Assembly (NCBI RefSeq): GCF_001597725.1
Contig: NZ_LUTR01000007.1
Location: 1 to 64,000, forward strand
Direction: 5' to 3'
Source of the DNA: Neptuniibacter marinus
GTDB taxonomy: Bacteria > Pseudomonadota > Gammaproteobacteria > Pseudomonadales > Balneatricaceae
Length of the DNA: 64,000 nt
Made by a program: the position numbers and the translations under genes. Shown here piece by piece: positions 9,242 through 16,998 of the stretch (positions within the stretch are counted from its first letter, which is position 1; the number at the start of each line of letters is the position of its first letter). The notes under the pieces were generated by a model, which worked only from the letters and a program-made list of their open reading frames with translations, was not told the DNA's origin and searched no databases.

Positions 9242-11383
9242 ATGATAGCGAAAAAAATTGCTGATGAGCTGGGCGTTAAGCTCCCTCAGATTGACGCCGC
9301 AATAAAGCTTTTAGATGGTGGCGATACCGTGCCTTTTATTGCCCGCTACCGTAAAGAGTTAACCGGTGCACTGGACGACCAACAGTTACGCATTTTATCC
9401 CAACGACTTATCTATTTAAGAGAATTAGATGCCCGCCGAGACGTTATTCTTAAAAATATAGAAGAACAGTCCAGCCTTACACCTCAGTTAAGACAGGCGA
9501 TTCTATCAACGGATAACAAAACACAACTAGAAGACCTTTATCTTCCTTATAAAAGTAAGCGCCGTACTAAAGCACAGATAGCCCGTGAGGCACTGCTTGA
9601 TCAACTCTTAGATAAGATTATCGCGAAGCCTCACACCGCCCCTTCTCAATTAAGTAGCGGCTTTGTAAATCCAGACAAAGGCTTTGTTGATATTGATGGG
9701 GTACTAGAAGGTGCCAGCGCTATACTGAGCGATCGCATCTGTGAACATGCTGAGCTGTTAAACCGTTTACGTTCCACCTTAACTGAGCAGGCGCAACTGC
9801 ACGCCTCAGTCGTTAAAGGACAGGAATACGCCGGCACTAAATTTAGAGATTATTTTGATTACACTGAGAAGCTAAAAATAATCCCCTCCCATCGGATGCT
9901 AGCTCAGTTACGTGGCACTAATGAAGGCATATTAAAACTAAAGCTTATCATTCCCGACGAAGAGCATTGCCAACAACTGATTACTCGATACTTACAACTA
10001 CCTCGTAATGGTGAGGGCGCAGAATGGTTGCAGGATCAACTCAAAAACTGCTGGAAAACCCGCTTACGCACTAAGCTTCAAAAAGAGTTGATACAGCATT
10101 ACAAAGAGCAAGCAGAGAACGAAGCTATTTTGGTCTTTAGCCGTAATCTTAGAGATCTGCTACTCAGCGCTCCAGCTGGCCTTAAAGTTACCTTAGGATT
10201 GGACCCTGGCCTTAGAACCGGCGTTAAAGCCGTTGTGGTTGATGAAACAGGAAAACTGATCAACTACACGACTATCTATCCTCACCCGCCTAAAAACGAT
10301 TGGCAGCCCTCTAAGGACAAACTCTACGAACTTTGTCACCGCTATCAAGTCGAGTTAATCAGCATTGGTAATGGCACAGGTTCAAGAGAAACGGAAAAGC
10401 TGGTTACTGAACTATTACAGGAACACACTGATATCCATGCGCAAAAACTGATTACCAGTGAAGCGGGTGCGTCAGTTTATTCAGCCTCGGAACTCGCCAC
10501 AAAAGAGTTTCCCGATCTAGATGTTACGATTCGAGGTGCCGTTTCCATTGCAAGGCGTTTGCAAGACCCTCTTGCAGAGTTGGTTAAAATTGAGCCTAAA
10601 GCGATTGGTGTCGGACAATATCAACATGACGTGAACCAAAACCACCTTTCTGAGCAGTTAGAAACCGTTATAGAGGATTGTGTCAATGCGGTGGGGGTTG
10701 ATCTGAATAGTGCCTCCGAAGCGCTGTTAACCCGAGTCTCTGGGCTAAATCAAACGTTGGCAAACAACATTGTTCAGTACCGCAACGAGATAGGTCGTTT
10801 TAAGTCGCGTCAGCAGTTGTTGAAGGTTCCTAGACTTGGCCCTAAAGCTTACGAGCAATCCGCAGCGTTTTTAAGAATACGAAATGGCACTCAACCTCTT
10901 GATAATTCTGCGGTACATCCCGAATCTTATGATTTGGTTACGCAAATAGCCAAACGCAGTAACTGCCCTATTGCACAGCTAATCGGTGACAAGCATTCGT
11001 TAGCTAAGCTAAACCCCTCTGATTTTATCAGTGCTAAATATGGACAATATACGATTGCTGACGTCATGGCTGAATTAGAAAAGCCCGGACGTGACCCTCG
11101 CCCTGAGTTCAAAACTGCTAGATTACTAGAGGGTGTTGAAAGCATCGCTGATCTACATGAGGGCATGAAACTAGAAGGTACGGTGACCAACGTCACTAAC
11201 TTTGGCGCTTTTGTTGATATAGGCGTACATCAAGATGGGCTTGTGCATATATCTCAGTTGGCGAATAAGTTTGTTAAAGATCCCCATACTGTTGTTAAAC
11301 CCGGTCAAATCGTTAGCGTACGCGTAACTGAAGTCGATATTAAAAGAAAACGTATCGCTCTTAGTATGAAAGCGGATCAATAA
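9242..11383 (+). CDS. tex: Tex family RNA-binding transcription accessory protein
   Basis: A 713-residue Tex/YhgF protein. Domains in order: N-terminal helical Tex domain, a YqgF/RuvX-like nuclease fold beginning at LGLDPGLRTGVKAV (about residue 318), helix-hairpin-helix repeats (near LKVPRLGPKAYEQ), and a C-terminal S1 RNA-binding domain (about 640-710, with the GAFVDIGVHQDGLVHIS core). It ends right after the S1 fold, so it is shorter than the about 770 residues of E. coli YhgF by the loss of its tail. It follows trxC by 7 bases. Role: nucleic-acid binding linked to transcription and translation; the molecular function is incompletely known. Confidence 0.95.
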   Translation: MIAKKIADELGVKLPQIDAAIKLLDGGDTVPFIARYRKELTGALDDQQLRILSQRLIYLRELDARRDVILKNIEEQSSLTPQLRQAILSTDNKTQLEDLYLPYKSKRRTKAQIAREALLDQLLDKIIAKPHTAPSQLSSGFVNPDKGFVDIDGVLEGASAILSDRICEHAELLNRLRSTLTEQAQLHASVVKGQEYAGTKFRDYFDYTEKLKIIPSHRMLAQLRGTNEGILKLKLIIPDEEHCQQLITRYLQLPRNGEGAEWLQDQLKNCWKTRLRTKLQKELIQHYKEQAENEAILVFSRNLRDLLLSAPAGLKVTLGLDPGLRTGVKAVVVDETGKLINYTTIYPHPPKNDWQPSKDKLYELCHRYQVELISIGNGTGSRETEKLVTELLQEHTDIHAQKLITSEAGASVYSASELATKEFPDLDVTIRGAVSIARRLQDPLAELVKIEPKAIGVGQYQHDVNQNHLSEQLETVIEDCVNAVGVDLNSASEALLTRVSGLNQTLANNIVQYRNEIGRFKSRQQLLKVPRLGPKAYEQSAAFLRIRNGTQPLDNSAVHPESYDLVTQIAKRSNCPIAQLIGDKHSLAKLNPSDFISAKYGQYTIADVMAELEKPGRDPRPEFKTARLLEGVESIADLHEGMKLEGTVTNVTNFGAFVDIGVHQDGLVHISQLANKFVKDPHTVVKPGQIVSVRVTEVDIKRKRIALSMKADQ

Positions 11384-11464
11384 TAAACGTAGTAATGACA
11401 GATAGGTTGTTGTCATTTAATCGGTTATATTAATTTTTTTAAAAAATCAGTAGGTACTGTATCA

Positions 11465-11767
11465 ATGTATGTAGCAATGAATAGATTCAGAATCGCACTC
11501 GGAAAGGAAGATGACTTTATTAATATCTGGAAAAATCGTGAAACTTTTCTAGATGAAGTCCCTGGATTTAAAAGCTTTAACCTTCTACAAGGCAAAACCG
11601 ACGAGGAATGTACTCTGTTCGCGTCTCATAGTGTTTGGGAATCGGAAGAGGCATTTATGGGGTGGACTAAATCAGAAGCTTTCCGTAAAGCGCACGCTAA
11701 TGCTAAGCCCGCCACCGATATTTATTTAGGACCGCCCTCATTTGAAGGCTTTAGCTCAGTACTATAA
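11465..11767 (+). CDS. ABM-domain protein (antibiotic biosynthesis monooxygenase-like)
   Basis: A 100-residue dimeric alpha/beta-barrel (ABM/IsdG-like) protein. Visible family traits are the opening strand YVAMNRFRIALGKEDDF, a W at the start of helix 1, VPGFKSFNLL, and the typical SVWESEEAFMGW segment followed by SEAFRKAH. Members range from quinol-oxidising monooxygenases to haem-degrading enzymes. The sequence does not settle which activity applies here, although the spacing of the SEAFRKAHA helix resembles HmoA/IsdG-type proteins. It stands alone between tex (about 80 bases upstream) and the convergent roadblock operon. Confidence 0.82.
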   Translation: MYVAMNRFRIALGKEDDFINIWKNRETFLDEVPGFKSFNLLQGKTDEECTLFASHSVWESEEAFMGWTKSEAFRKAHANAKPATDIYLGPPSFEGFSSVL

Positions 11768-11783
11768 GAATAAAAGAATCAGC

Positions 11784-11810
11784 AGAGCAATCACTTTATG
11801 TGGTTGCTCT
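11784..11810. terminator. Hairpin between convergent genes
   Basis: An 11-bp stem with one G-T wobble (AGAGCAATCAC at 11784-11794 with GTGGTTGCTCT at 11800-11810) and a TTTAT loop sits between the ABM gene and the end of the roadblock operon. The T-tract is poor on both strands, so termination is plausible but not certain. Confidence 0.5.
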
Positions 11811-11832
11811 ACAAAACCGAAGACTAAGATAA

Positions 11833-12582
11833 CTATTCGTCGATCAAGGTATCTATCAAGTCGATCATAAACTCGGTTTCCTCTTCAGTCATCGCCTCCC
11901 AGCCAAGAAGGTTCATACTTTCAAGCACACTACGCCCTTTTTCATCATCCATCATTTTAATGAGCCGCTGTTGAATGGTAGACGCATATTTTTGCAATTT
12001 AGGACTTAATAACAAGGTGTGATGCACAACACTAATTTCACTACTCACCAAAATTTTCATCTGGTTTTTAATGAGATCAGATAGCTCATCATAGGCATCC
12101 TTTAGAAAAAAACCGACATCCGCATCTTGATTTAATACATTTTTAGCAACGATCACATAACTATCAACGGCTAAGGTTTCTGTATTACTTGCATCCAGAT
12201 CTGCTGGTTCCAGCATGATCATACCAATGCGGTTAACGTCAGGGTCATCGGTTGTAACTAAGGTCGCCCCAGGCTTTAAGTCCTCTACCGATTGGATGGC
12301 AGCATCTTTATGGGTTGCGATAATAGTTTCATCAGGCTTTGATATGGGCCGTACGAGCGCTTTAAAACCAAGTTCGCGCACTAACATAGACGCATCAAAG
12401 GGGTTCGCATAAACCAGATCAAACTTACCGGATTTAATATCTTTACGTTGGGTATCAAAACAATCATAAAGCTCTAGGTGAACCCCAGTTCCTAACTGTC
12501 TCTGTAACCAAGTATTGAAAATAAACCAGCCAGAAATATGGTCGGGCGCAAAATCAGGACTAACCGTTAAATTTAATGTCAT
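11833..12582 (-). CDS. PhnD-like substrate-binding domain protein, no signal peptide
   Basis: A 249-residue protein with the fold pattern of phosphate/phosphonate periplasmic binding proteins (PhnD-like). It opens directly with a beta strand (LNLTVSPDFAPD) and keeps FDLVYANPFDASMLVRELGFKALVRP and an SVEDLKPGATLVTTDDPD segment typical of the ligand cleft. Unlike transport-associated PhnD it has no signal peptide, lipobox or neighbouring permease and ATPase genes, so it is probably a cytoplasmic ligand sensor. Last gene of the roadblock operon, 12 bases after the PAS gene. The ligand is unknown. Confidence 0.75.
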   Translation of the reverse strand: MTLNLTVSPDFAPDHISGWFIFNTWLQRQLGTGVHLELYDCFDTQRKDIKSGKFDLVYANPFDASMLVRELGFKALVRPISKPDETIIATHKDAAIQSVEDLKPGATLVTTDDPDVNRIGMIMLEPADLDASNTETLAVDSYVIVAKNVLNQDADVGFFLKDAYDELSDLIKNQMKILVSSEISVVHHTLLLSPKLQKYASTIQQRLIKMMDDEKGRSVLESMNLLGWEAMTEEETEFMIDLIDTLIDE

Positions 12583-12594
12583 TTGAGACGTAAC

Positions 12595-13065
12595 CTAGCT
12601 AAGTGTTTTATATAGCGCTTCACTTTCAGAAACTTTACTGCGTGAAGGTTTACGCCTTACTGAGGTATATCCAACAACCACACCATTACGTATGTTTGGA
12701 ATAACTGTCGCTTTGACCCAATAATAAGCACCATCTTTACGTAAATTCTTTACGTATCCATGCCACTTATTACCTGCTTCTATTGTTTCCCAAAGCCCAG
12801 CGAAAGCCACTGAGGGCATGTCGGGATGCCGAAGAATGTAGTGATTAGCACCAATTAATTCATCTTCAGTATAGCCCGACATTTCCACAAATGCTTGATT
12901 AGCATGAGTAATAACGCCTTGAGTATCAGTGCGGGAAACGATCAGTTTTCCCTCAGGATAAGGAACCTCTCGATCAAGAACGATTGCTTTACGAGAAGTT
13001 CCATCATGATAGTTGATGACTGTATCACGAACATCACGAACATCTTTCACATCATGTTCAGGCAT
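12595..13065 (-). CDS. Free-standing Aer-like PAS domain protein
   Basis: A 156-residue protein that is essentially one PAS domain (about residues 35-140). The core closely follows the N-terminal PAS of the aerotaxis receptor Aer: ITHANQAFVEMSGYTEDEL, RHPDMPSVAFAGLWETI, then KDGAYYWVKATVIP. Aer PAS binds FAD and reports redox state, so this could be a flavin-based redox or oxygen sensor, but there is no methyl-accepting or HAMP part and no membrane segment. The frame opens at a TTG one codon earlier; the ATG at 13065 is preferred. It lies between the roadblock gene and the PhnD-like gene of the same operon. Confidence 0.85.
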   Translation of the reverse strand: MPEHDVKDVRDVRDTVINYHDGTSRKAIVLDREVPYPEGKLIVSRTDTQGVITHANQAFVEMSGYTEDELIGANHYILRHPDMPSVAFAGLWETIEAGNKWHGYVKNLRKDGAYYWVKATVIPNIRNGVVVGYTSVRRKPSRSKVSESEALYKTLS

Positions 13066-13099
13066 CAAAAAACCTATTCTGTTACTTGGAGAAAACGGT

Positions 13100-13462
13100 T
13101 TAGAGTATCTTCCCTATTGCCTCTGCTGCACGTTTTACATCCAAAAAGATTAAGCCAAGACGAGCATTCGGTTTGGCAACAACAGTCAATACGGATTCAT
13201 CATTTGCATGAGTCATCAGTATGTAACCTTTATCACCTTTTACGAGTACTTGTTCTAGTTCTCCACGTGCAAGCTCAGTGGCAGTACGTTCACCTAGTGA
13301 AAGCATTGCCGCACTCATTGCACCGACTCTATCTTCATCCAGACCCGCTGGAAGAAGAGCTGCGATCATTAGACCATCTGTTGAAATGACAGCGGACGCT
13401 TCGATTTCTGCCGAAGTTCCGTTCAAGTCACTCAGTATAGAGGTCAACATTTCTGAGCGCAT
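13100..13462 (-). CDS. Roadblock/LC7 domain protein
   Basis: A 120-residue single-domain protein of the roadblock/LC7 (MglB-like) superfamily. It shows the pattern IEASAVISTDGLMIAALLP, then an AMSAAMLSLGERTATEL helix, a central strand pair with QVLVKGDKGYILMT, and LTVVAKPNARLGLIFLDV. Such proteins dimerise and regulate Ras-like GTPases (MglB with MglA) or act as scaffolds. No MglA-type GTPase gene is next to it here, which is odd. The start at 13462 is chosen over 13468 because GGAG lies seven bases before it, whereas it nearly touches the earlier ATG. Confidence 0.9.
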   Translation of the reverse strand: MRSEMLTSILSDLNGTSAEIEASAVISTDGLMIAALLPAGLDEDRVGAMSAAMLSLGERTATELARGELEQVLVKGDKGYILMTHANDESVLTVVAKPNARLGLIFLDVKRAAEAIGKIL

Positions 13463-13526
13463 ATACATACTCCTTTTATGTAAGGCGTTAAAATACAGGA
13501 ATTTAAAAATCGTTTATTGATCAACA

Positions 13527-14159
13527 TCAATAATCGAGATAGCGCCTTGCTAAGGCACTTAATAAATCAACATAATTGTTGTGATTCAATCGTGGCATCT
13601 GATCGATAACCAGCACAAAGCGCTGATGGCCTAAATGAATCACCCAGAAACCAACTTGGCTTAACCCAACTGGATCAAGCATTCCCCATGACTCTCCCAT
13701 AAATGAAAGGTCGCGATTAAGAAGAAGACTATGCCTCTCATGCAGTGAACTAATATCAGCGGCTAAAGCACATAGTGCTTCAGCATGATCTGGATTATAG
13801 CCGGTAGAACCCAGGCAAAAACCATGATCGTCCGCTAACGCAACCTTAGAAGTACTGGAAAGGTTTGCCAATAAGCTAGGAAGAATTTTTTCAATAGAAT
13901 CATCAACAACACGCACGGGTGTGTCACTCAACTGGACAAAATTCTTCTCTAATAGCTTATCAAAAAGCTCTTTCGCTTCCGTTTCTTCTAAGTCAGTCAA
14001 CTCCATGATCAGCTCGTGACTAAAAGGCAGCGACACATCTGTACTAAGAAGCTGCAATAGTAGAGCTCTGGCATCATCAGGCTCTGATCCTACAGTTGCA
14101 TAGAAGGCACCCGCCGGACAGATTTGAATAAACTGATTCTGAATAGTAGCACTCGTCAC
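13527..14159 (-). CDS. Predicted winged-helix plus roadblock-like protein
   Basis: A 210-residue cytoplasmic protein. The first about 95 residues are helical with a winged-helix look (SHELIMELTDLEETEAKELFDKLLEKNFVQL). The rest resembles a second, diverged roadblock domain: KVALADDHGFCLGSTGYN, then HAEALCALAADISSLHERH, and a strand pair ending in VLVIDQMPR. Translation starts at GTG with GGAGTT seven bases upstream. It lies between the 544-residue gene (34 bases away) and the single-domain roadblock gene in the same operon. The roadblock assignment is from pattern only and less certain than for its neighbour. Confidence 0.7.
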   Translation of the reverse strand: MTSATIQNQFIQICPAGAFYATVGSEPDDARALLLQLLSTDVSLPFSHELIMELTDLEETEAKELFDKLLEKNFVQLSDTPVRVVDDSIEKILPSLLANLSSTSKVALADDHGFCLGSTGYNPDHAEALCALAADISSLHERHSLLLNRDLSFMGESWGMLDPVGLSQVGFWVIHLGHQRFVLVIDQMPRLNHNNYVDLLSALARRYLDY

Positions 14160-14193
14160 AAATTAACTCCGAAACCTATCGTCTAACTCTGTT

Positions 14194-15828
14194 TCATTCC
14201 TGAAACCATCCAAGTGAATATGCCCCTGACATGAATGAAAATACAACACGCTGAGGAACATCTAATATCCTTACAACATCTAACGCAGACAAACTATGTC
14301 CAGCCCATACTTCACTGATCTCTTCACCACTTGGCAATGGCAGAAAGCGAACAAAATCAGGCTGTGTAGATAATTGCATATTCTTTTCGGGATCCATCCC
14401 ATTAAATAACCGTCCTCGCGCTGTCCAGATAGCCACCTTCCAGATCAACGTTTGTGCATCTTCTGCGAGATGCTTGCTTTTACCTTCTAACTCAAACTCA
14501 CTTTGCGCTTTTATATCAAGTTCCTGATAACCAAAACGGGTTAAAGCAAGCTGATTTAAAAAATCGTCAGTAAATGTAGAATAAAAAACCTGTTCCTCGG
14601 GAAAGTAGTACATCTCTCCTGGCAGTCCAGTGATTTCGACAGATTGCTCCATTTTCTTTGCTAGAGCGACAGCCTCTATAATTTTTGCGAGCAGAGAGTC
14701 TTCGGCACTAAAGAATATACGTCGCCTCTCTTCTCTTTTACTAAGATCTACATCACCGGAATTACCGCAACGCTGAACAACCTCTTCGGGGGTAAGCTCA
14801 TGCTTGGCAAATCGCTGTCTATCCGCATCTAGCGCTTCTATATCCAAATCATCGACTTGAAGCTCGGTCTTATCAGCCGCTTCGTTGGATTGAGTTTCTT
14901 TTAACTTTTCTTTATCTTTGCGGGCTTTTTCTATGCGCAACTTTTCCAAACGAGCTTTATTAATACGCTCCTGCGTCAACCGTGCTTTCTCTATACGCTC
15001 CTTTTCCAAGCGTTTACTCTCGATACGCTCTGCTTTTAGACGTTCTTGTTCTGCACGTTTTTGTTCAAGTCGTTCCTGCTCTAAACGCTCTTGCTTTAAA
15101 CGTTCCTGCTCTAAACGCTCTTGCTCTATACGTTCCTGCTCTAAACGCTCTTGCTCTATACGTGCCTGCTCTAAACGCTCTTGTTTTAGCTTTTCAAGTT
15201 TGAGTTCTTTAAGCTTTAGCGCCTTCTTTTTCGCCAAAAGCACTTTTGTCTGTTCAAGCTTCTCAGCCTCTAATTTGGCTCTTAACTCTGCTTCCTGTGC
15301 TTTAATCTCTTCTTCAAGCTGGTGAACTAAACGGTCTGAAGCGCTGACAACTAAATTACCACGCATCAGCTTCTGTTTAAGTGCTTCACTTTTTCGTTTT
15401 TTGGAATATTCACCACCACGATAAAAATCTACATCTCTGGGACGTACTTGCTGCTCGGATGGTTTACTGTCACCACTCATAGAGCCAGCACTCTCTGATT
15501 CAAGATCAAATGCTCTTACGATATTGAGTAAATCATCAGAATTATGTGGTTTTTTAAGAAGAACAAATCCATCCCAGCTTAGATCTCTAATGCTGATGAC
15601 GATTTTATAAGTATCGGCAAATTTTTCATTGATCTGCTGCTGCACATCAGCATCTTTACTCGCTTGATCACCATTGACAATAATGATAGCCGCACTACTT
15701 GCGTTCACTAGTTCACAATCGACAACAGAAGAAAAACAATATTCAAGCATTGCCTGACTGGGTCCAATAAAACCAACCAACGCAACCTTCCGTACATTTT
15801 CTAACTGATTGCTTCTTCTTATACTCAT
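14194..15828 (-). CDS. Receiver-like / pentad-repeat helix / unknown C-terminal domain protein
   Basis: A 544-residue cytoplasmic protein in three parts. Residues 1-110 look like a degenerate response-regulator receiver: VALVGFIGPSQAMLEYCF, then IVISIRDLS and LLKKPHNSDDLLNIV, with the K-P of the fold but no convincing phospho-acceptor Asp. Residues about 170-315 are an extremely charged helix with a five-residue period (L/I-E-Q-E-R). The last about 200 residues form a globular domain unknown to me that ends in a winged-helix-like stretch (LSALDVVRILDVPQRVVFSF). It is the second gene of the roadblock operon. A scaffold or signalling hub is a guess from architecture. Confidence 0.75.
   Translation of the reverse strand: MSIRRSNQLENVRKVALVGFIGPSQAMLEYCFSSVVDCELVNASSAAIIIVNGDQASKDADVQQQINEKFADTYKIVISIRDLSWDGFVLLKKPHNSDDLLNIVRAFDLESESAGSMSGDSKPSEQQVRPRDVDFYRGGEYSKKRKSEALKQKLMRGNLVVSASDRLVHQLEEEIKAQEAELRAKLEAEKLEQTKVLLAKKKALKLKELKLEKLKQERLEQARIEQERLEQERIEQERLEQERLKQERLEQERLEQKRAEQERLKAERIESKRLEKERIEKARLTQERINKARLEKLRIEKARKDKEKLKETQSNEAADKTELQVDDLDIEALDADRQRFAKHELTPEEVVQRCGNSGDVDLSKREERRRIFFSAEDSLLAKIIEAVALAKKMEQSVEITGLPGEMYYFPEEQVFYSTFTDDFLNQLALTRFGYQELDIKAQSEFELEGKSKHLAEDAQTLIWKVAIWTARGRLFNGMDPEKNMQLSTQPDFVRFLPLPSGEEISEVWAGHSLSALDVVRILDVPQRVVFSFMSGAYSLGWFQE
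14900..15190. repeat. 15-bp tandem repeats encoding EQER(L/I) pentads
   Basis: Within the 544-residue gene the DNA shows a 15-bp periodicity, clearest at 15065-15185, where CGTTCCTGCTCTAAA and CGCTCTTGCTCTATA alternate. The encoded pentads LEQER and IEQER continue in diverged form to about 14900. Such near-identical units can expand or contract by slippage. Confidence 0.8.
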
Positions 15829-15850
15829 TTAAATTCAGCTACCCTTCATT

Positions 15851-16315
15851 TCATCCATGTAAACTAGCAGGCTGAAAGCGTCCATTGATCAATACTGAAT
15901 GCTTTGTAGAAAGCTTAGACAAACCTTCCAGATTATCTTCTTCGATAGCACGCTTTATGACCTTTTGAACTTCTGGTGTCATAACTGACTTAGCTTGCTC
16001 AAAAAGCCTTTTACGTAATGTTGCTCCCTTTTTACCAAGCACTAATAAAAAGTCAGCAAACGCACCCTCAAGAGCTTCACTATCATAACAGGCAATAGAC
16101 AGATAAATTCGCTTAGTATGAAGACGAAGCTTATCCGGCTCAGCAGCAACCATACGGGTGAAATGGTACAAGATCCGTTTTCCTTGATGCCCCTTATAAA
16201 TGAGGTACCTAGGATGCTGTGCATCAAATGCAGCTTGGATACGGCCTGTATTTGGGCTATCAAAGTCCGAATTTAGTTCCCAATCAGCTAACGCATCCCA
16301 AATTGGAGAATTCAA
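15851..16315 (-). CDS. Hypothetical protein, first gene of the roadblock operon
   Basis: A 154-residue soluble protein with no signal peptide and no family I recognise. It opens with a helical SPIWDALADWELNSDF segment, has a middle beta-rich part (RYLIYKGHQGKRILYHFTRM) and a Lys/Arg-rich helical end. Translation very probably starts at TTG, because AGGAGG lies five to eight bases upstream. It ends 22 bases before the 544-residue gene, so it heads the six-gene operon and defines the promoter side near 16316-16560. Confidence 0.75.
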   Translation of the reverse strand: MNSPIWDALADWELNSDFDSPNTGRIQAAFDAQHPRYLIYKGHQGKRILYHFTRMVAAEPDKLRLHTKRIYLSIACYDSEALEGAFADFLLVLGKKGATLRKRLFEQAKSVMTPEVQKVIKRAIEEDNLEGLSKLSTKHSVLINGRFQPASLHG

Positions 16316-16671
16316 GGCTCCCTCCTATCCTATAATTATCGTTCTAACGATGAGAAAGATGTAAACAACTGTTTGTTTATATCCTGACAAACGTCAGATT
16401 ACAAATCTATTGGCCATAAATCGCATATATTAAGCAAATTAAATTCTAATTTAGACTAAATTGACATCTATTACCTTATTTCAGATAAATATCATACAAT
16501 TCAAACCACTTACGTTCATCTAACTAATAGTATCCCTTTGACTTCATCCTAAAGCATTAGCCTGAAAGTTATCGACGGTCTTACAATTCACACTGAAAAT
16601 AAACGGAATTTAACCTGCTAAACATCAATATATTTCCTAGCATTCTTCTACGGGACAGCATCAGAATACCT

Positions 16672-16824
16672 ATGACGATTACGGCACATAACTATAAAGA
16701 TAAGGACCTTAAGCTACTCTTAGATGACCTTGAATATGCAGAAAAGTGCACACCTAAAAGCGCGCACATCAACGTTACCCTCCAACTTCAGTTAAATTAC
16801 TGTTTGCCGAAAGATCAATATTAA
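16672..16824 (+). CDS. Possible small protein (50 aa)
   Basis: An ATG-initiated frame of 50 codons that ends in TAA. It reads as a charged helical N-terminus (YKDKDLKLLLDDLEYAEKC) and then a short strand-like part. The upstream sequence has only a weak purine stretch, so the ribosome site is unconvincing, and I recognise no family. It could be a degenerate remnant or chance. It is listed because it is the only plausible frame in this gap. Confidence 0.25.
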   Translation: MTITAHNYKDKDLKLLLDDLEYAEKCTPKSAHINVTLQLQLNYCLPKDQY

Positions 16825-16949
16825 GACTGTAAAAAGCGCTGTTAGGAACGCAGGCAAATAAAATTGGGATTACTCGATATTAAGTGATAAGTTCGGCTAA
16901 CAGGACGTTAATCGAATTGAATCAGGACGTAAAGCTTACCTACAGAAAT

Positions 16950-16977
16950 AAAAAAGCCCTGAAGGATCAGGGCTTTT
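16950..16977 (-). terminator. Rho-independent terminator of acnB
   Basis: Reading on the minus strand, AAAAGCCCTGA and TCAGGGCTTTTTT form a stem of about 10 bp closed by TCCT and followed by a T-run, about 20 bases after the acnB stop codon. Confidence 0.9.
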
Positions 16978-16998
16978 CTGTTAGCACGTTATCAATAA

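Larger units (their letters stand above)
16316..16998. other. Long AT-rich intergenic region
   Basis: About 680 bases between the head of the roadblock operon and the end of acnB. The left part (16316-16560) should contain the operon promoter; AT-rich, -10/-35-like sequence is present but I cannot fix a start. A possible 50-codon gene lies at 16672-16824, and the acnB terminator at 16950-16977. Nothing else is recognisable. Confidence 0.5.

Noticed and set aside
11394-11417. AATGACA/TGTCATT hairpin after tex as a terminator
   Set aside because: Only 7 bp with a 10-base loop and no T-run; may be incidental or a weak site before the ABM gene.
14918-15325. Open frames of 135 and 73 codons on the plus strand opposite the pentad repeats
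   Set aside because: Ser/Arg/Cys low-complexity translation of the repeat complement; the opposite strand carries a coherent protein.
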